Shown: positions 17,035 through 26,112, counted from the stretch's first letter. The stretch: DNA of 64,000 bases from Acidobacteriota bacterium (GCA_016184455.1 JACPCS010000119.1:1-64000); one strand, 5' to 3'. The notes: generated by a model from the letters alone, not told the origin. Translations and numbers: made by a program.

Positions 17035-17310
17035 TCAGCCGCGGGAATTCCGCATACCCTCGTACAGCTCGATCCTGGCAATCACCTCCGGCGGCAACTG
17101 CACCGCTCGTCCGATGGACCCTCGTGTTGGCACGGGAAGCGGGCGTCCGTCCCTCATGTAGCCCTCGAGTGCCGTCAACACGCAGTCCGTGGCACGCCTT
17201 CTGACCTGATTCTCGTCATCCGCGAACGTGTGGGCTTCTGGAATACTCGGAAACGACACCAGGAGAGTGCCGTTATCGTCCGGTTCGACTGTGAACGAGT
17301 AGGCCCACAT
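17035..17310 (-). CDS. HicB-like antitoxin lacking its DNA-binding C-terminus
   Basis: About 91 residues from ATG 17310 (M-W-A-Y-S-F-T-V). The N-terminal HicB fold is present (L-L-V-S-F-P-S-I-P-E-A-H-T-F-A-D-D, R-A-T-D-C-V-L-T-A-L-E-G-Y). The frame stops after V-I-A-R-I-E-L-Y-E-G-M-R-N-S-R-G, exactly where the ribbon-helix-helix or HTH of full-length HicB normally begins. No hicA is adjacent; the next gene is the SEC-C gene. Likely truncated by a rearrangement, or an orphan antitoxin without autoregulation. Confidence 0.72.
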   Translation of the reverse strand: MWAYSFTVEPDDNGTLLVSFPSIPEAHTFADDENQVRRRATDCVLTALEGYMRDGRPLPVPTRGSIGRAVQLPPEVIARIELYEGMRNSRG

Positions 17311-17498
17311 AGGTACACCCTGGCGTGGGATCACGGCCGTAGTCTCGGGAATGTCGTCCGCGATTGTAACCGCATCGACGCGCCCAACCGAAGCGCCTGG
17401 CGGTAAGATGCAGTCATACGGGCATCAGCAGACGTCCGACAATGCGGCTTCGAATCAGCGAGCCCCGTCAGCGATCGACATCGTCACGCATCACACGC

Positions 17499-17609
17499 GC
17501 ACGCCCTGCGGGGCGTCACGCTGGATGGCGATCACTGCGCGGATGCGCCAAGGGCACCGATGCACTGAGGCAGCACCTCGCCGAGCACCGGCACGAGGCA
17601 AAACGGTAA
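17499..17609 (+). pseudogene. Antitoxin-like remnant, second copy
   Basis: The frame reads A-R-P-A-G-R-H-A-G-W-R-S-L-R-G-C-A-K-G-T-D-A-L-R and Q-H-L-A-E-H-R-H-E-A-K-R, then TAA at 17607. It is homologous in protein and DNA to 5320-5430. No N-terminal half is present. It lies on the opposite strand to the neighbouring PIN gene and next to its 3' end. Confidence 0.4.
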
Positions 17610-17641
17610 TCAAAGGCTCCCCTCGTTGGTGGAACCGCACG

Positions 17642-18151
17642 TCACGTGCGATCCGCCGGTATCGAGGTCGGGGGCTCTGCACCTTCACCGACATGAGCGA
17701 GCGCCTCGCGCACGAGAGCAGGAGCGACGCGGAAGCCCTCGGCCACGAGCGCGTCAAGCACGGGCTTGAGCCGAGGCAATAGTTCAGATTGTCGCGCCTG
17801 AACGAGTACGCCGAGTGTTCCGCGCACGACGAGACCCCGCTCCTGCGCCACCCGCCGGCCTATGCGCTCGTCGATGAGCAGTAGATCTGCGTGCCGGGAC
17901 TCCGCGAGGAGGACGGCTGCCGTTTCTCCAGGATCCAGCCCCAGGTCCACCTCAGGCAAGGGATTGTCAACGACACGGATCCAACGGGCTCGCCGGAGTG
18001 CGTCGATGCCGGGCGCTGACGGTCGCCGTTCGACCGCCTCATCCCAGACGACTCGCGGCACAACGACCTCGCCGAAGAGTGCCGCGAGTACGTGAAGGAG
18101 TCCGACGCGCGAGAGGTAGATGAGCGGCGAGCTATCGGCGACGACCACCAC
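17642..18151 (-). CDS. PIN-domain toxin (DUF3368 type)
   Basis: A 169-residue PIN-fold nuclease: V-V-V-A-D-S-S-P-L-I-Y-L-S-R at the N-terminus (first catalytic Asp), D-P-G-E-T-A-A-V-L-L-A (second acidic site) and L-L-L-I-D-E-R-I-G-R-R-V-A (third). G-T-L-G-V-L-V-Q-A is the conserved DUF3368 C-terminal stretch. Its GTG start is 15 nt after the UPF0175 gene, the usual antitoxin for this class. Predicted to cut RNA when free of the antitoxin. The tail after about residue 150 overlaps decayed sequence. Confidence 0.88.
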   Translation of the reverse strand: MVVVADSSPLIYLSRVGLLHVLAALFGEVVVPRVVWDEAVERRPSAPGIDALRRARWIRVVDNPLPEVDLGLDPGETAAVLLAESRHADLLLIDERIGRRVAQERGLVVRGTLGVLVQARQSELLPRLKPVLDALVAEGFRVAPALVREALAHVGEGAEPPTSIPADRT

Positions 18152-18166
18152 GCGAGGCGCGCCCGC

Positions 18167-18421
18167 TCAGCGCCGGCCCCTGCTGATGGCGTCGAGCTCC
18201 TGCTTGAAATCATCGACGTCGTGGTCGATGGCGTAGAGTCCGTGGCGACCGGCTTCGATCAGGAAGTCGTCGAGTGTCATGCCCAGGGCGTGCGCCCCTC
18301 CGGCCCGCGTCAAGCGGCCCGCACGCACCTCATCGATGACGAGCAGCAGTCGCGCGCGCCTAGCCAGTTCCTCAGTGGACTGGCCGGAGAGCGGCGCGGG
18401 GATGTCGACTGTAATCTCCAT
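18167..18421 (-). CDS. UPF0175-family antitoxin
   Basis: 84 residues from ATG 18421, preceded by GGAGAGG. The longer upstream in-frame extension is rejected because it lacks family similarity. The pattern M-E-I-T-V-D-I-P, then R-R-A-R-L-L-L-V-I-D-E-V-R-A-G-R-L-T-R-A-G-G-A-H-A-L-G-M-T-L-D-D-F is the UPF0175 helix-turn-helix protein usually paired with DUF3368 PIN toxins. It probably binds the promoter upstream at 18422-18500 and represses its own operon. Confidence 0.87.
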   Translation of the reverse strand: MEITVDIPAPLSGQSTEELARRARLLLVIDEVRAGRLTRAGGAHALGMTLDDFLIEAGRHGLYAIDHDVDDFKQELDAISRGRR

Positions 18422-18705
18422 GGTCCTCTCCCGCCGATTGTACCCGTTCCCGTCGCCGTGGCTGTGGGCCGCTACCGAGACGATTACGCCATCCCTCCGG
18501 CGGAAGGCATCTCTAGCGGAAACGGAGGTGCTTACCGAGCGGCGCTGAAGGTCGCAAACGGTCCCACCAGGTGAGACACAATGAGACAGGTTGCGCGTGA
18601 CCCCAGCGAAATGGACGGGAGCGGACGAAGAACCCGTCGCGAAAAACGGCCGGAAACAGAGCCTCACGCTCGCTCGTCGCGACGCGGCGCGAATCCCTGA
18701 TGCTC

Positions 18706-20253
18706 CTATGGTTTCGTCGGGTCTTTGGGCGGCTCGGGCACCCGCTCGTAGATGTCGATGATCCGCGGCCGCGGGCCGTCGGTGGGAACGCCGGCGGCCA
18801 CCATGAGACGACGGAGCACGTCAATGGTCGGCTTGGACGGCTGCGGTCGTCCCGCTTTGTAGCCCTCGGCGATGAAGAGCGGCGTTCGTCCCGCGGTGTC
18901 CTGCCGCTTCCAGATGTTGATGTCGGCGCCGCGGTCCGTCAGCAGCTGCACGATCGCCGGGAAGTTGCCGTACGCCGCCCCGTGCATCGCGGTGTCGCCG
19001 TTGCTGTCGACGGCGTTCACGTCCGCGCCGCGCTCGAGCAGCAGCTGCACGGCCTCCAGCGCCTCGGCTTCCGTGCCGGCCTCCTCGAGCGGGTTCGCCG
19101 TGCCGAGGCCCGCCGCGGCCATCAGCGGCGTGGTGTTGTCGGCATTCGGCAGCAGCGGGTCGGCCCCCAACTCGAGCAGCTCACGCATCAGCGGGACGTC
19201 CGCCCGGTCGGCCGCCATCAGGAACGGCGTCGAGCCTTCCGGCTCGAGCAGGGTTGCCGCATACGGTGCCTTCGGGGCGCCCTTCTCCAGACGCGCGTTC
19301 ACGTTCGCGCCCCCCTCCACGAGCGCGCGGACGAACTGCAGGCTCGTCAGACGTCCCGATCCGATAGGCGGTGGATCGCCCGCGTCGCTGGCGTCGGGCC
19401 TGCGCACCCAGGTCACCGCATGGAGCGCCGTGAATCCGGTCCGACGGTCGTTCGGATCGGCCCCGGCGTCGACCAGGGCGACGGCGAGCTCGAAGTGGCC
19501 GTTCTCCACGGCCATCAGCAACGGACTGGTGCCTTTCTGGGCCGGATCGTCGTACTTCCCGATGACCTCCACCGCGGATCGATCGTCTCCGGGCTGCAGC
19601 GTCTCCTTCACATTCGCCCCGGCCTCGAGGAGCGTCCGCGTCACCTCGATGTGGCCCTCACGCACGGCAAAGAAGAGCGGGGTGAATCCGGACTTCAGCC
19701 TGGCGCGGACATCCGCGCCGCCGTCGATGAGCGCCTGCACGACCGCGGCGTGCCCCTCGGCCGCCGCCCACATCAGCGCCGTCTGATCGCGCCGCTCCCG
19801 CGCGTTCGGGTTGGCGCCGCGGGCCAGCAGCGCCTTCACGGCGTCGACACTCCCCGCGCGCGCCGCCGTCATGAGGACCGTCTCTCCGCCCGGCTGCGAC
19901 GCGTTCGCGTCGGCGCCGGCCTCGAGCAGGAGTCTGACGAGCGCCCCGTTGCCATTCATGGCGGCGAGCGACAACGGAGGCACGCCGTAGAGATTCGTGG
20001 CGTTGACGTTGGCGCCCGATCGCACGAGCAGCCCTGCCATCTCCGCCTCGTCATGGTAGACGGCCCAGTGCAGCGCGGTCATGCCGTCGACCTGCGCGGT
20101 GTTGACGTCGGCGCGGGCAGCCAGGAGCGTGCGAACGAGCGCGGTGTTCCGCCGTTCCGCCGCATCCGCAAGCGTCGGGTTCTCGGCCGCCACCGACGCC
20201 CCGGCCACGCCGACCATCAGGAGAGCGAGTCCAGCGATTCGTTGCCAATGCAT
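18706..20253 (-). CDS. Exported ankyrin-repeat protein
   Basis: A 515-residue protein with a signal peptide (M-H-W-Q-R, hydrophobic core, cleavage near V-A-A-E). About ten to eleven ankyrin repeats follow, visible as repeated G-A-D/N-V/P-N and T-A-L-H-W-A or T-P-L-x-x-A units (for example about 55-85, 90-120, 125-155, 160-185, 330-360, 400-430). Ankyrin repeats bind proteins. It is the last gene of a co-directional run after the DUF1592/DUF1588 cytochrome-type protein and DUF1552 protein (25 nt gap), an arrangement recurrent in Acidobacteriota and Planctomycetota. It may be a periplasmic scaffold for that pair. Confidence 0.92.
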   Translation of the reverse strand: MHWQRIAGLALLMVGVAGASVAAENPTLADAAERRNTALVRTLLAARADVNTAQVDGMTALHWAVYHDEAEMAGLLVRSGANVNATNLYGVPPLSLAAMNGNGALVRLLLEAGADANASQPGGETVLMTAARAGSVDAVKALLARGANPNARERRDQTALMWAAAEGHAAVVQALIDGGADVRARLKSGFTPLFFAVREGHIEVTRTLLEAGANVKETLQPGDDRSAVEVIGKYDDPAQKGTSPLLMAVENGHFELAVALVDAGADPNDRRTGFTALHAVTWVRRPDASDAGDPPPIGSGRLTSLQFVRALVEGGANVNARLEKGAPKAPYAATLLEPEGSTPFLMAADRADVPLMRELLELGADPLLPNADNTTPLMAAAGLGTANPLEEAGTEAEALEAVQLLLERGADVNAVDSNGDTAMHGAAYGNFPAIVQLLTDRGADINIWKRQDTAGRTPLFIAEGYKAGRPQPSKPTIDVLRRLMVAAGVPTDGPRPRIIDIYERVPEPPKDPTKP

Positions 20254-20278
20254 GTGCCGTCTCCCGCAGCTACCGCGT

Positions 20279-21622
20279 CTACACCGCGACCGGCTCGAAG
20301 AGCTCCTCGAGCTTGCCGCTGCTGTCTCCGAACTTGTCCAGCCTGACCCCTACCCGGTCGAGCAGCGTGAGATGGAGGTTGGCCAGCGGCGTGCCGGTCT
20401 CGTACCGGATGTGACGGCCACCCTTCATACCGCACGCGGCGCCGCCCGCGACGAGAATGGGAAGGTTCTCGTGGTCGTGGATGCTGGAGTTGCCCAATCC
20501 ACTTCCGTACAGGTAGACGGTGTTGTCGAGCAGCGAGCCGTCGCCGTCCGGCGTGGACTTCAGTTTTTCGAGAAACTGCGCGAAGAGCGAGACGTGGAAC
20601 GTGTTGATCTTGGCGATCTTCGCGAGCTTCTCCGGATCGTTGCCGTGATGGCTCGTGGGATGGTGCGGGTCGGGAACGCCGATTTCCGGATACGTGCGGT
20701 TGTTCAGCTCCCGCGCGAGCTGGAAGGTCACCACCCGCGTGATGTCGGCCTGGAACGCCAGGACCTGGAGGTCGAACAGCAGCTTCGCGTGGTCGGCAAA
20801 CGCCGCCGGGACGCCGATCGGGCGATCCAGATCGGGCGTCGGATTGGTGGCCGCTCCGGCCTCGGCGCGCTGGATCTGACGCTCGATCTCGCGAATGGTG
20901 TCCAGATACTGATCGACGCGCGCGCGGTCGGTCGTCCCGACTCGCCGTTTGAGCCGTGCGATGTCGTCGCTGAACGAATCGAGCAGGCTGGCGCGCGCGC
21001 GCAGCGCCGCGCGCCGGCCGTCGGCGCTGTCGCCTTCGCCGAAGAGCCGCTCGAAGACGATGCGCGGATGCGCTTCGGACGGCAGCGGGGTCGTCGGCGA
21101 CGACCACGAGAGACAGTTCTGATAGACGCAGGCGTACCCGTTGTTGCACACGCCGGCGAGCGGGTTCAGGTCCATCGCCAACTCGAGCGACGGGAGCTGC
21201 GTGTCGCGGCCGATCTGCTTCGCCGCCACCTGGTCGACGGTGGTGCCGAGATAGTAGTCGGAGCTCTCCGTGTGCTTGGCGAAGGCCGCGCTCAGGAACC
21301 CGGCGTTCGCGGTGTCGTGCGTGCCAGGGTAGGACTGTTCCAGCCTGAGGTTGGTGACGACCGTCAGCTGCTCCTTGACGCCCTCGAGCGGCGCCAGAAT
21401 GGGCGACAACTCACCGAGTGTGCCCTGACCCGCCGGCGTCCAGCGGCCGTGGTCGCATCCCATCGGGATGTAGACGAAGCCGAGCCGCCGCACCGGCCTG
21501 GCCGGCGTCTGGGCCAGGGCCGTCGCCGCCGGAATCATCGCGTCGAGCAGAGGCAGGGCGAGGGTGGCCTGCAGGCCTCTCAGGAACGTGCGCCGCGGCA
21601 GCGCGTTCTTCGTGATGATCAT
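20279..21622 (-). CDS. Tat-exported DUF1552 protein
   Basis: A 447-residue DUF1552 protein. The N-terminus has a twin-arginine signal (P-R-R-T-F-L-R-G-L) and a hydrophobic core with cleavage near A-L-A-Q. Family blocks include V-Y-I-P-M-G-C-D, G-T-H-D-T-A-N-A-G-F, N-P-L-A-G-V-C-N-N-G-Y and H-H-P-T-S-H-H-G-N. The ATG overlaps the stop of the upstream DUF1592 gene by four bases (ATGA), showing translational coupling. The family's reaction is not established. Tat export suggests a folded cofactor or metal protein working with the cytochrome-type partner. Confidence 0.93.
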   Translation of the reverse strand: MIITKNALPRRTFLRGLQATLALPLLDAMIPAATALAQTPARPVRRLGFVYIPMGCDHGRWTPAGQGTLGELSPILAPLEGVKEQLTVVTNLRLEQSYPGTHDTANAGFLSAAFAKHTESSDYYLGTTVDQVAAKQIGRDTQLPSLELAMDLNPLAGVCNNGYACVYQNCLSWSSPTTPLPSEAHPRIVFERLFGEGDSADGRRAALRARASLLDSFSDDIARLKRRVGTTDRARVDQYLDTIREIERQIQRAEAGAATNPTPDLDRPIGVPAAFADHAKLLFDLQVLAFQADITRVVTFQLARELNNRTYPEIGVPDPHHPTSHHGNDPEKLAKIAKINTFHVSLFAQFLEKLKSTPDGDGSLLDNTVYLYGSGLGNSSIHDHENLPILVAGGAACGMKGGRHIRYETGTPLANLHLTLLDRVGVRLDKFGDSSGKLEELFEPVAV

Positions 21623-24048
21623 GACGCTCTCCTCATCTGAAACGGCACGCTCTTGACGATTCCAAGGATCAGCGACGAGAAGCGATAGCCATCGGGCCGG
21701 GCCTCGCGGAGAATCTTCCGGACCGCGGGTGCATCGTAGGACTCGACGCCGCGTCCCAGGGCGAACGTGAGCAGCTTTTCTGTCAGCGTTCCCGCGAACA
21801 GCTCAGGGTGCCGGAGTAATGCTGCTTCCAGGCCAGCCACGCCGTTGAGGGTGCCGGCGCCGGGCAGGCCTCCCTCGGCGTCGATGGTTCCGTTGTCTCC
21901 GTCGTGCTCACGCCACCGGCCGACCGCATCGAAGTTTTCCAGCACGAATCCCACCGGGTCGATCGTTCGATGACAGCTCGCGCACACGGGGTCTTTGCGA
22001 TGGGCGCTCAGCCGCTCCCGGATCGGCAGGTTGGCGGGCACCGATCCGTCGAGCGCGGGCACGTTCGGGAGCGGAGGCGGCGGCGGCGCGCCGAAGATAT
22101 TGCTCAAGACCCACACGCCGCGAATCACCGGCGAGGTCCGCGTCGCGTAGGACGTGACCGACAGGATGCTCCCGTGCCGCAGCAGACCGCCGCGCCTGCT
22201 GTCGGGGTCCAGCGTCACGCGCCGGAATCGGCTGCCGTACACACCCGGAATGCCGTAGTGCTTCGCCAGGCGCTCGTTCAGAAAGGTGTAGTCCGCCTCG
22301 AGCAGGTCGAGCACGCTGCGATCCTCGCGCAGCACGCTGTCGACGAAGAGCTCGGTTTCCTGCCGGAACGCCTGCCGGAGGTTGTCGTCGAAGTCCGGAT
22401 ACAGGCGCTGGTCCGGGCTGACCGAGTCGAGATTCCGCAGCCGGAGCCACTGTCCCGCGAAATTGCTCGCCAGGTTGAACGAGCGCGGATCGGCGAGCAT
22501 CCGGCGCGCCTGTTTCTCGAGCACGTCCGGCCGGCGGAGCTCACCCCGAATCGCCGCGTCGAGCAGCTCCTCGTCCGGGATGCTGCTCCAGAGAAAGAAG
22601 GAGAGGCGCGACGCCAGCTCGAGATCGCTGACGCGGTAGGGGACGGCCGCCTTCACGCCAGTCGGATCCGCCTCGACGCGCAGCAGGAATTCCGGATTGA
22701 ACAGCACGGCGCTTACGGCCCGCTCGATGCCGGCGTCGAAGCCGCCTGCCGTTCTGCCTTCCCGATAGAACGCCAGCGGCCGTTCCAGGTCCACCTCGGT
22801 CACCGGCCGGCGGTACGCGCGCCGCATCAGCGTCGAGAGAATCTGCCGTGCGCACGCGTCTTCCTGGCTCGGCCCGGCCGGCCGGCAGACGAAGATCCGG
22901 CGGCGGCTCGGCGTGTCGCCCGGACCCCGCGTCGCATACGGCCCGGTGATCGACACCTGGGCGATCGCCGGCGTAATCCGCGGATGGCGCCGTTCGTTGA
23001 AGTGCGCCTGGAGGGGTTGGCGCGCCGTCTCGAGCAGCGACGAGGAATTCCGGAGAAACGTGACACCCAGTTCGTGCGGCCCCGCCGTCACGGGCACGCG
23101 AATCTTCAGGTTCCGGTCGAGCAGCGAATCGTCGCCATCGGGCGGCCTCTGGACCGTCATCGTCCCAACCGGCTTCCGGTCGAGCAGCAGCCGTATCTCG
23201 TGCGGCTCGGTGCCCCTCAGCCCTTCGATGTCTCCGGCGTAACTGCGCGCCAGATAGAACTGAATGTCGTACTCGCCGTCCTGCGCGAACGTATACCGGA
23301 TCGACGCCCCGCCCCGCGTGCCGATCGGGAGCCCGGCGGCATGCTCCTCCTGCGTGAGGTCGGGCGCGACGCGGATGATGTCGCTCTGGAGCGAGCCCTG
23401 CGCGCTGCCGGTCGCCAGGCGGCTGATCTTCTGCGCAGCCGAGATATATCGATCCAGCAGCGCTGGCGGCAAATCGCCGACGATGACGTTGTCGAAGCCG
23501 TGGCCGCTTTCGTCAGGCGGCAGGAGCGACCCGGCGTTGATCTCGAGGAGCAGCAGGTCTCTGATCGCGTTTTGATACTCGGTGCGATTGAGACGCCGCA
23601 GCGTCTCCGTGCGTCCTGGATTCGGCCTGGCGGCGGCAACCTCGTCGAGCGCCGTCTCCAGCCACGCCTGCAGGGCTCCCCGCTCTTCGGCCGACGGCTG
23701 CGGCATGTTGGGCGGCGGCATGGTGCTCGTGCGCAGCTTGCGCACGACTTTCTCCCAGACCTCGGCGCCTGTGCCGGGGTTGGCCACGTCGGCTGCATCC
23801 AACATCAGGCCGGCCGTCTTGAGCTTCTGGTTGTGGCAGGTGACGCAGTAGCGATCGATCGTCCGACGATGGCTCGACACGGGGGACACGGCGGCGGCCG
23901 GGGGCGAGGATTGGGCGACGCCCGCGCGCGCGGCCCGTGCCTCCGCAGATGCACCCGCTCGTACGCCCAGAGACACGGTGAACGCCAACCCGGCCAACCC
24001 GATCGTCAGCGCTCGCACCGGGAAGGCCTGAAGCGGCCTGTCTCTCAT
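21619..24048 (-). CDS. Planctomycete-type cytochrome c / DUF1587-1592-1588-1585 protein
   Basis: An 809-residue exported protein. A signal-type N-terminus precedes a cytochrome-like motif Y-C-V-T-C-H at about residue 70. The DUF1587 segment has L-R-R-L-N-R-T-E-Y-Q-N-A-I-R-D-L-L. Later blocks are DUF1592 (L-E-L-A-S-R-L-S-F-F-L-W-S-S-I-P-D-E-E-L), DUF1588 (R-R-G-G-L-L-R-H-G-S-I-L, then C-A-S-C-H-R-T-I-D-P-V-G-F) and DUF1585 at the C-terminus. The C-x-x-C-H motifs suggest heme or metal binding in the periplasm. It forms an operon with the DUF1552 and ankyrin genes downstream. Substrate unknown. Confidence 0.93.
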   Translation of the reverse strand: MRDRPLQAFPVRALTIGLAGLAFTVSLGVRAGASAEARAARAGVAQSSPPAAAVSPVSSHRRTIDRYCVTCHNQKLKTAGLMLDAADVANPGTGAEVWEKVVRKLRTSTMPPPNMPQPSAEERGALQAWLETALDEVAAARPNPGRTETLRRLNRTEYQNAIRDLLLLEINAGSLLPPDESGHGFDNVIVGDLPPALLDRYISAAQKISRLATGSAQGSLQSDIIRVAPDLTQEEHAAGLPIGTRGGASIRYTFAQDGEYDIQFYLARSYAGDIEGLRGTEPHEIRLLLDRKPVGTMTVQRPPDGDDSLLDRNLKIRVPVTAGPHELGVTFLRNSSSLLETARQPLQAHFNERRHPRITPAIAQVSITGPYATRGPGDTPSRRRIFVCRPAGPSQEDACARQILSTLMRRAYRRPVTEVDLERPLAFYREGRTAGGFDAGIERAVSAVLFNPEFLLRVEADPTGVKAAVPYRVSDLELASRLSFFLWSSIPDEELLDAAIRGELRRPDVLEKQARRMLADPRSFNLASNFAGQWLRLRNLDSVSPDQRLYPDFDDNLRQAFRQETELFVDSVLREDRSVLDLLEADYTFLNERLAKHYGIPGVYGSRFRRVTLDPDSRRGGLLRHGSILSVTSYATRTSPVIRGVWVLSNIFGAPPPPPLPNVPALDGSVPANLPIRERLSAHRKDPVCASCHRTIDPVGFVLENFDAVGRWREHDGDNGTIDAEGGLPGAGTLNGVAGLEAALLRHPELFAGTLTEKLLTFALGRGVESYDAPAVRKILREARPDGYRFSSLILGIVKSVPFQMRRAS

Positions 24049-24181
24049 CTGACCCTCGTCCGTGGTGCCCCTGCGGTTTCCAGGACTCGGTCACGTTGCA
24101 GGGCAAGGGCAAGACTAAGACCGACGGCCGACGTCGTCAAGGGCTGCATGCAAAGAAGGCGCAATAGCGCAGCGGTACCGG

Positions 24182-24958
24182 TCATGCCCCTTTCATCAGC
24201 CGCACCTCGGCACGGGTCAGCGGTCGCCACTTCCCGATGGGCAGGGTGCCGATGCCGACAGGCCCGATCCTCACGCGCACGAGCTTGAGGACCTCGGCGC
24301 CCAGCGCTTCCACCATGCGGCGCACCTGGCGGTTCCGTCCTTCGGTGAGCGTGATCTCGAACTGCGTGTGCGTCTCGGTATCGCGCACCAGGGCAACCCG
24401 TGCGGGGCGCGTGAGACCATCCGAGAGTTCGACACCGTCGCGCAATTGCTGCAGCTGCTCGTCGGTCAGTCTGGTGGAGGCCTTCACTCGATAGGTCTTC
24501 GGCACGTGCGAGATGGGATTGGTCACCCGCTCGGCGAGCTGATTGTCGTTCGTCATCAGCAGCAGCCCCGACGTCTCGAGGTCGAGGCGCCCGGCGGGTG
24601 ACACGAAGGTGCCGACGTCGGCGATCAGGTCGTACACGGTGGGACGGCCCTGCGGATCGCGGTAGGTCGTGAGGTACCCGGCCGGCTTGTTGAGCAGGAG
24701 GTAGACCCGCTCCCGCGGTTGCAGCGGCTTGCCGTCGAGACGCACGCGATCGCGCGCCATGTCGATCCAGTGATCGGGGTCGCGCACCACGCGGCCGTTC
24801 ACCTTCACACGCCCCGCACGGATCCAGCGTGCCGCGTCGACGCGGGATCCGAGGCCCGCCTTCGACAGGACCCGGTCGAGCGTCTTGAGCGGACGCTTAC
24901 TGGCCGCGGACCGGCGGGACGAACTTCGTGTTGACCTCGAACCCCTCAACCTGGACAT
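24182..24958 (-). CDS. RluB/RsuA-family pseudouridine synthase
   Basis: An S4 RNA-binding domain opens the protein (L-D-R-V-L-S-K-A-G-L-G-S-R, G-R-V-K-V-N-G-R-V). The catalytic domain has G-R-L-D-L-E-T-S-G-L-L-L with the catalytic Asp, K-T-Y-R-V-K, and G-R-N-R-Q-V-R-R-M. It isomerises a uridine in rRNA. The start is uncertain: no ATG, GTG or TTG lies between the S4 domain and the stop of the upstream gene (24897), so the gene must begin inside it. I use ATG 24958, giving a basic Ser/Arg-rich leader. An in-frame ATG at 24988 is also possible. Confidence 0.92.
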   Translation of the reverse strand: MSRLRGSRSTRSSSRRSAASKRPLKTLDRVLSKAGLGSRVDAARWIRAGRVKVNGRVVRDPDHWIDMARDRVRLDGKPLQPRERVYLLLNKPAGYLTTYRDPQGRPTVYDLIADVGTFVSPAGRLDLETSGLLLMTNDNQLAERVTNPISHVPKTYRVKASTRLTDEQLQQLRDGVELSDGLTRPARVALVRDTETHTQFEITLTEGRNRQVRRMVEALGAEVLKLVRVRIGPVGIGTLPIGKWRPLTRAEVRLMKGA

Positions 24959-25565
24959 CAACCGGACCGTCGACCCGGACGCCGGCAATCCCGTAGGCCT
25001 TCTCGCCCTCCGTGTAGGACCCCGTACCGGCCCGCGTCGGCGTCGCGTGGACGACGGCGCCGTTGATCAGATAGGACACTGCGGTCGGTGCCACCTGCAC
25101 TTCGAGCGTGTTCGTCGATTTTCCACTCGCATCCGGCCTCCGAATGGCGAAGTGCAGCGACTTGTCGATCTCATGAACCTCAGCACCGGCGCGATGGCGG
25201 AGCTGAAACGCGCCATCGTGCGCGATCGTGAAATACACGTACGTCGGCGCCGCCCCCTCGAGATCCGCGCCGCCGAAAAACAGGCCGTAGTCGGTGACGG
25301 TGGCGCTGGGCTTCAGCAGCGTGAAGGTCGCCCGCACGCTGTAGACGCCGCGGGCCGTGTACGCGGGATCGAAGACGATTCCGCCAGGCCCGCCTGCCAC
25401 GCGGAACCCCTTGTCCGCGGCGGCGAACGTGAGACCCGGAACCGCGTCCGGCGCAGAGGCCCCATGGCCGCCGTCGGTGCGTACCTTCCAGCCGGACTGG
25501 ACCTGCACCGCAGCGGGCATCGCCAACACCGCAAGGAGCGCAACAGGCAAGACACGTCGATGCAT
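24897..25565 (-). CDS. Exported protein of unknown function, possible jelly-roll fold
   Basis: A 222-residue protein with a clear signal peptide (L-P-V-A-L-L-A-V-L-A-M, cleavage near V-Q-V-Q). The mature part has alternating strands (G-V-Y-S-V-R-A-T-F-T-L-L-K-P, Y-G-L-F-F-G-G-A-D-L, Y-V-Y-F-T-I-A-H-D-G-A-F-Q-L), which suggests a concanavalin-like or DUF1080-like sandwich. That fold call is by eye. Its 3' end overlaps the pseudouridine synthase start by about 60 nt. GGAGA precedes the ATG. Confidence 0.75.
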   Translation of the reverse strand: MHRRVLPVALLAVLAMPAAVQVQSGWKVRTDGGHGASAPDAVPGLTFAAADKGFRVAGGPGGIVFDPAYTARGVYSVRATFTLLKPSATVTDYGLFFGGADLEGAAPTYVYFTIAHDGAFQLRHRAGAEVHEIDKSLHFAIRRPDASGKSTNTLEVQVAPTAVSYLINGAVVHATPTRAGTGSYTEGEKAYGIAGVRVDGPVDVQVEGFEVNTKFVPPVRGQ

Positions 25566-25629
25566 GGCGGGTCTCCTTCTTTTGACGCGTACGCGCCGTT
25601 ATGATATCCGTTCCGCGCCCGGGCTCAGA

Positions 25630-26109
25630 GTGCCAACAGAGACGCTCACACCACACGTCACCCGTCGCCGTCTGCTCGGCTCCATCACCACCGGCATTCT
25701 GACCGCGATCGGGGGGATCCTCGGCGTTCTCGGCGGCGGTGCGGTCCTCTCGTCGACCGTTCGACGACAGGAGGACTGGCTCGCGGCATCGGCGCTCCAC
25801 GATCTTCCCGACAACCAGCCGACACCGGTCACGCTCACCGTGATGCGAATGGATGGATACCGCGAAGCGCTCGAGCGGCGGACGATCTTCCTCGTGAAGA
25901 CCGGAGAGTCCGAGGTGGCCGCGTTCGATGCGCGGTGCACGCATCTCGGGTGCCTCGTCCGTTGGGATCTGGACGGGCAGGCCTTCAGGTGTCCGTGCCA
26001 CGGCGGCGTCTTCGACCGGACCGGCGCGGTCATGGACGGCCCTCCCCCTGAGCCGCTGGCGAAAATCGCCACCCGCGTGGACGGCAATCGCGTCATGGTC
26101 CAGGCGTAG
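25630..26109 (+). CDS. Rieske [2Fe-2S] protein of a bc-type complex
   Basis: 159 residues from GTG 25630; the larger open frame upstream overlaps the opposite-strand gene and is rejected. A twin-arginine-like stretch (T-R-R-R-L-L-G-S-I) and one hydrophobic helix anchor it. The Rieske cluster ligands are C-T-H-L-G-C near residue 103 and C-P-C-H-G-G near residue 120. It passes electrons from quinol at cytochrome b to a cytochrome c. The cytochrome b fusion gene begins 3 nt after its stop. Confidence 0.93.
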   Translation: MPTETLTPHVTRRRLLGSITTGILTAIGGILGVLGGGAVLSSTVRRQEDWLAASALHDLPDNQPTPVTLTVMRMDGYREALERRTIFLVKTGESEVAAFDARCTHLGCLVRWDLDGQAFRCPCHGGVFDRTGAVMDGPPPEPLAKIATRVDGNRVMVQA

Positions 26110-26112
26110 CGC

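Noticed and set aside
18700-20346. Long plus-strand ORF opposite the ankyrin gene
   Set aside because: Its composition (Arg/Gly/His/Val rich, no domain) is the usual shadow of a high-GC gene; the minus strand has a signal peptide and clear ankyrin repeats.
21904-24288. A 794-codon plus-strand ORF opposite the DUF1592 gene
   Set aside because: Same reason: antisense shadow with no recognisable motif, whereas the minus strand shows several conserved domains.
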